Shown in pieces: positions 22,331-23,514 of a DNA stretch of 23,514 bases (position 1 is its first letter; each line of letters opens with the position of its first letter). Origin of the DNA: JAOADN01 sp046155885 (GTDB lineage Bacteria; Pseudomonadota; Alphaproteobacteria; Rhodobacterales; Rhodobacteraceae); assembly GCA_046155885.1 (NCBI GenBank), contig JBJXFU010000029.1, forward strand, positions 1 through 23,514, in the 5' to 3' direction. Position numbers and translations under genes: made by a program. The notes beneath the pieces are model-generated. The model did no database searches and was not told the origin of the DNA. It was given only the letters and a program-made list of their open reading frames with translations.

Positions 22331-23514
22331 TCAGGAGACCAGGGACAACAATCCCCCAGCCTGACGGGCGATCCTGCCTTCGAGTTCCAGCGAGACGAGT
22401 TCGGGCGAGACGGCGGCAGCAGGGAGGCCGAGGTCCCGGATCAGCTGGTCCTCGGCCAGCGGGCTGGGTCCGAGGCTGTCGAGGATGCGGGAGCGGAGCG
22501 GCACGATATCGGCCGACGGCCGGGAAGGCGGTTGGGCGGGCGGGGCGCGATCGTGCGGCGGCCGTGTGCGGTGCGGTTCGGGCCGGCCGGCCGAAAGCGG
22601 GGCTGCGGCCGCCTGATCCGGGTCGGCGCGCGACCCAGTGTCCTGCCCGAGCGCCGCCAGGACATCGGCCGCGCCGCGCACCAGCGTCGCGCCGTCGCGG
22701 ATGAGCTGGTTGCAGCCGGAGGCGCGGGCGTCGAAGGGGTGGCCCGGCACCGCCATCACCTCGCGCCCCTGTTCCAGCGCCGCGCGCGCGGTGATCAGGC
22801 TGCCCGAGCCATGTGCCGCTTCGACCACCACCACCGCCCGGACGAGGCCCGAGATGATGCGGTTGCGCAGCGGGAAGTGGCGCGCCTGCGGTTCCAGCCC
22901 GAAGGGTTGTTCGGAGAGGATCAGGCCCTGTTCGGCGATCTGGTCCAGAAGTTTTTCGTTCTCCGGCGGATAGGCGATATCGAGCCCCCCCGCCATCACC
23001 GCGACGGTGCCGCCGGACAGCGCCGCCTGGTGCGCCACGGTGTCGATGCCACGGGCGAGGCCCGAGACGATGACCTGGCCTTCGGCCGACAGCCCTTCGG
23101 CAAGCGCGCGGGCCATACGGCCGCCGAGCGAGGAGGCGTTGCGCGCGCCGACGAGCGCGATCATCGGGCGTCCGAGGAACGCGGTTGCGCCGCGCGCCCA
23201 GAGAACCGGAGGGGCATCGGCGACCTCGAGGAGCGCGGCGGGATAGTCCGGATCGGAATGCAGGATCAGCCGCGCCCCGGTCTTGGCGCCCGCCCGCATT
23301 TCCGCCTGTGCGACGGCTTCGGGGCAGGGCTCATAGCCGTCGATCCCGGCGGCGGCGGCGATGCCCGGAAGCGCCGCGAGCGCCGCCCGGGCCGTGCCGT
23401 GGTCCGCGATCAGGCGATGAAACGTCGCGACACCCACGCGACGGGAACGAATGAGACGAAGCCACGAGAGTTTGTCGTCTACCGTGGTGGGTGGTGTGAA
23501 GGGGGTGGGGTAAG
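22331..23514 (-). CDS. dprA: DNA-processing protein DprA (5' end beyond the right edge)
   Basis: DprA binds incoming single-stranded DNA during natural transformation and loads RecA. The frame is open to the window edge. The GTG at 23437 is not the true start, because the frame continues upstream with DDKLSWLRLIRSRRVGVATF, which is the family's N-terminal region. The Rossmann-like core has VGARNASSLGGRMA, SGLARGIDTVAHQAAL, GGLDIAYPPEN and LRNRIISGL, then GSGSLITARAALEQGREVMAVPG. A Pro/Arg-rich linker leads to a C-terminal winged-helix domain of about 60 residues (SRILDSLGPSPLAEDQLIRDL onward). It lies upstream of topA in the same direction, an arrangement known from Rhodobacteraceae. No other competence gene is in view. 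Confidence 0.95.
   Translation of the reverse strand, partial: YPTPFTPPTTVDDKLSWLRLIRSRRVGVATFHRLIADHGTARAALAALPGIAAAAGIDGYEPCPEAVAQAEMRAGAKTGARLILHSDPDYPAALLEVADAPPVLWARGATAFLGRPMIALVGARNASSLGGRMARALAEGLSAEGQVIVSGLARGIDTVAHQAALSGGTVAVMAGGLDIAYPPENEKLLDQIAEQGLILSEQPFGLEPQARHFPLRNRIISGLVRAVVVVEAAHGSGSLITARAALEQGREVMAVPGHPFDARASGCNQLIRDGATLVRGAADVLAALGQDTGSRADPDQAAAAPLSAGRPEPHRTRPPHDRAPPAQPPSRPSADIVPLRSRILDSLGPSPLAEDQLIRDLGLPAAAVSPELVSLELEGRIARQAGGLLSLVS

Overview
The window looks like chromosomal DNA of a high-GC alphaproteobacterium of the Rhodobacteraceae type (Rhodobacter or Paracoccus relatives). The evidence is a succinate dehydrogenase operon in the order sdhC-sdhD-sdhA-small lipoprotein-sdhB, nearby mdh and sucC, a dprA-topA pair, and third-codon GC bias throughout. 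I made this assignment by recognising protein families and gene order, not by a database search.

Layout. Positions 1-1590 are patchy. They hold the 3' end of a HigA-type antitoxin gene, a 530-bp non-coding stretch with strong hairpins, three copies of a short palindromic repeat, a lower-GC secreted protein gene, and a 26-codon remnant of a second sucC 3' end next to a small membrane protein gene. Positions 1590-4203 (minus strand) hold intact sucC and a secreted protein of unknown function. Positions 4341-7687 hold a class III aminotransferase, a methyltransferase (minus strand), and an overlapping GNAT/IMPACT pair. Positions 7896-10867 hold mdh (minus strand), a TauE/SafE transporter, a small periplasmic protein (minus strand) and an NnrU-family membrane protein. 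Positions 11039-14983 are the sdh operon. Positions 15059-17309 hold an agmatinase and an Asp-box beta-propeller protein. Positions 17747-23514 hold a DEAD-box RNA helicase with a long leader, then topA and dprA on the minus strand. The dprA gene runs off the right edge.

How the genes fit together. sucC (succinyl-CoA synthetase beta), sdhCDAB (succinate dehydrogenase) and mdh (malate dehydrogenase) cover three steps of the TCA cycle. sucC and mdh are separated by about 5 kb of unrelated genes but share a near-identical 22-23 nt motif upstream, which suggests common control. sucD, the usual partner of sucC, is not in the window. The other genes are mostly housekeeping or single-gene functions: polyamine metabolism, RNA remodelling, DNA topology and DNA uptake.

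I see no tRNA, rRNA, CRISPR array, insertion sequence or integrase, and no clear multi-gene undescribed system. The most interesting signals are non-coding: the sucC remnant with its 35-bp direct repeat, the covarying palindromic repeats, the shared sucC/mdh motif, and an 11-bp tandem array with an inverted copy upstream of topA.
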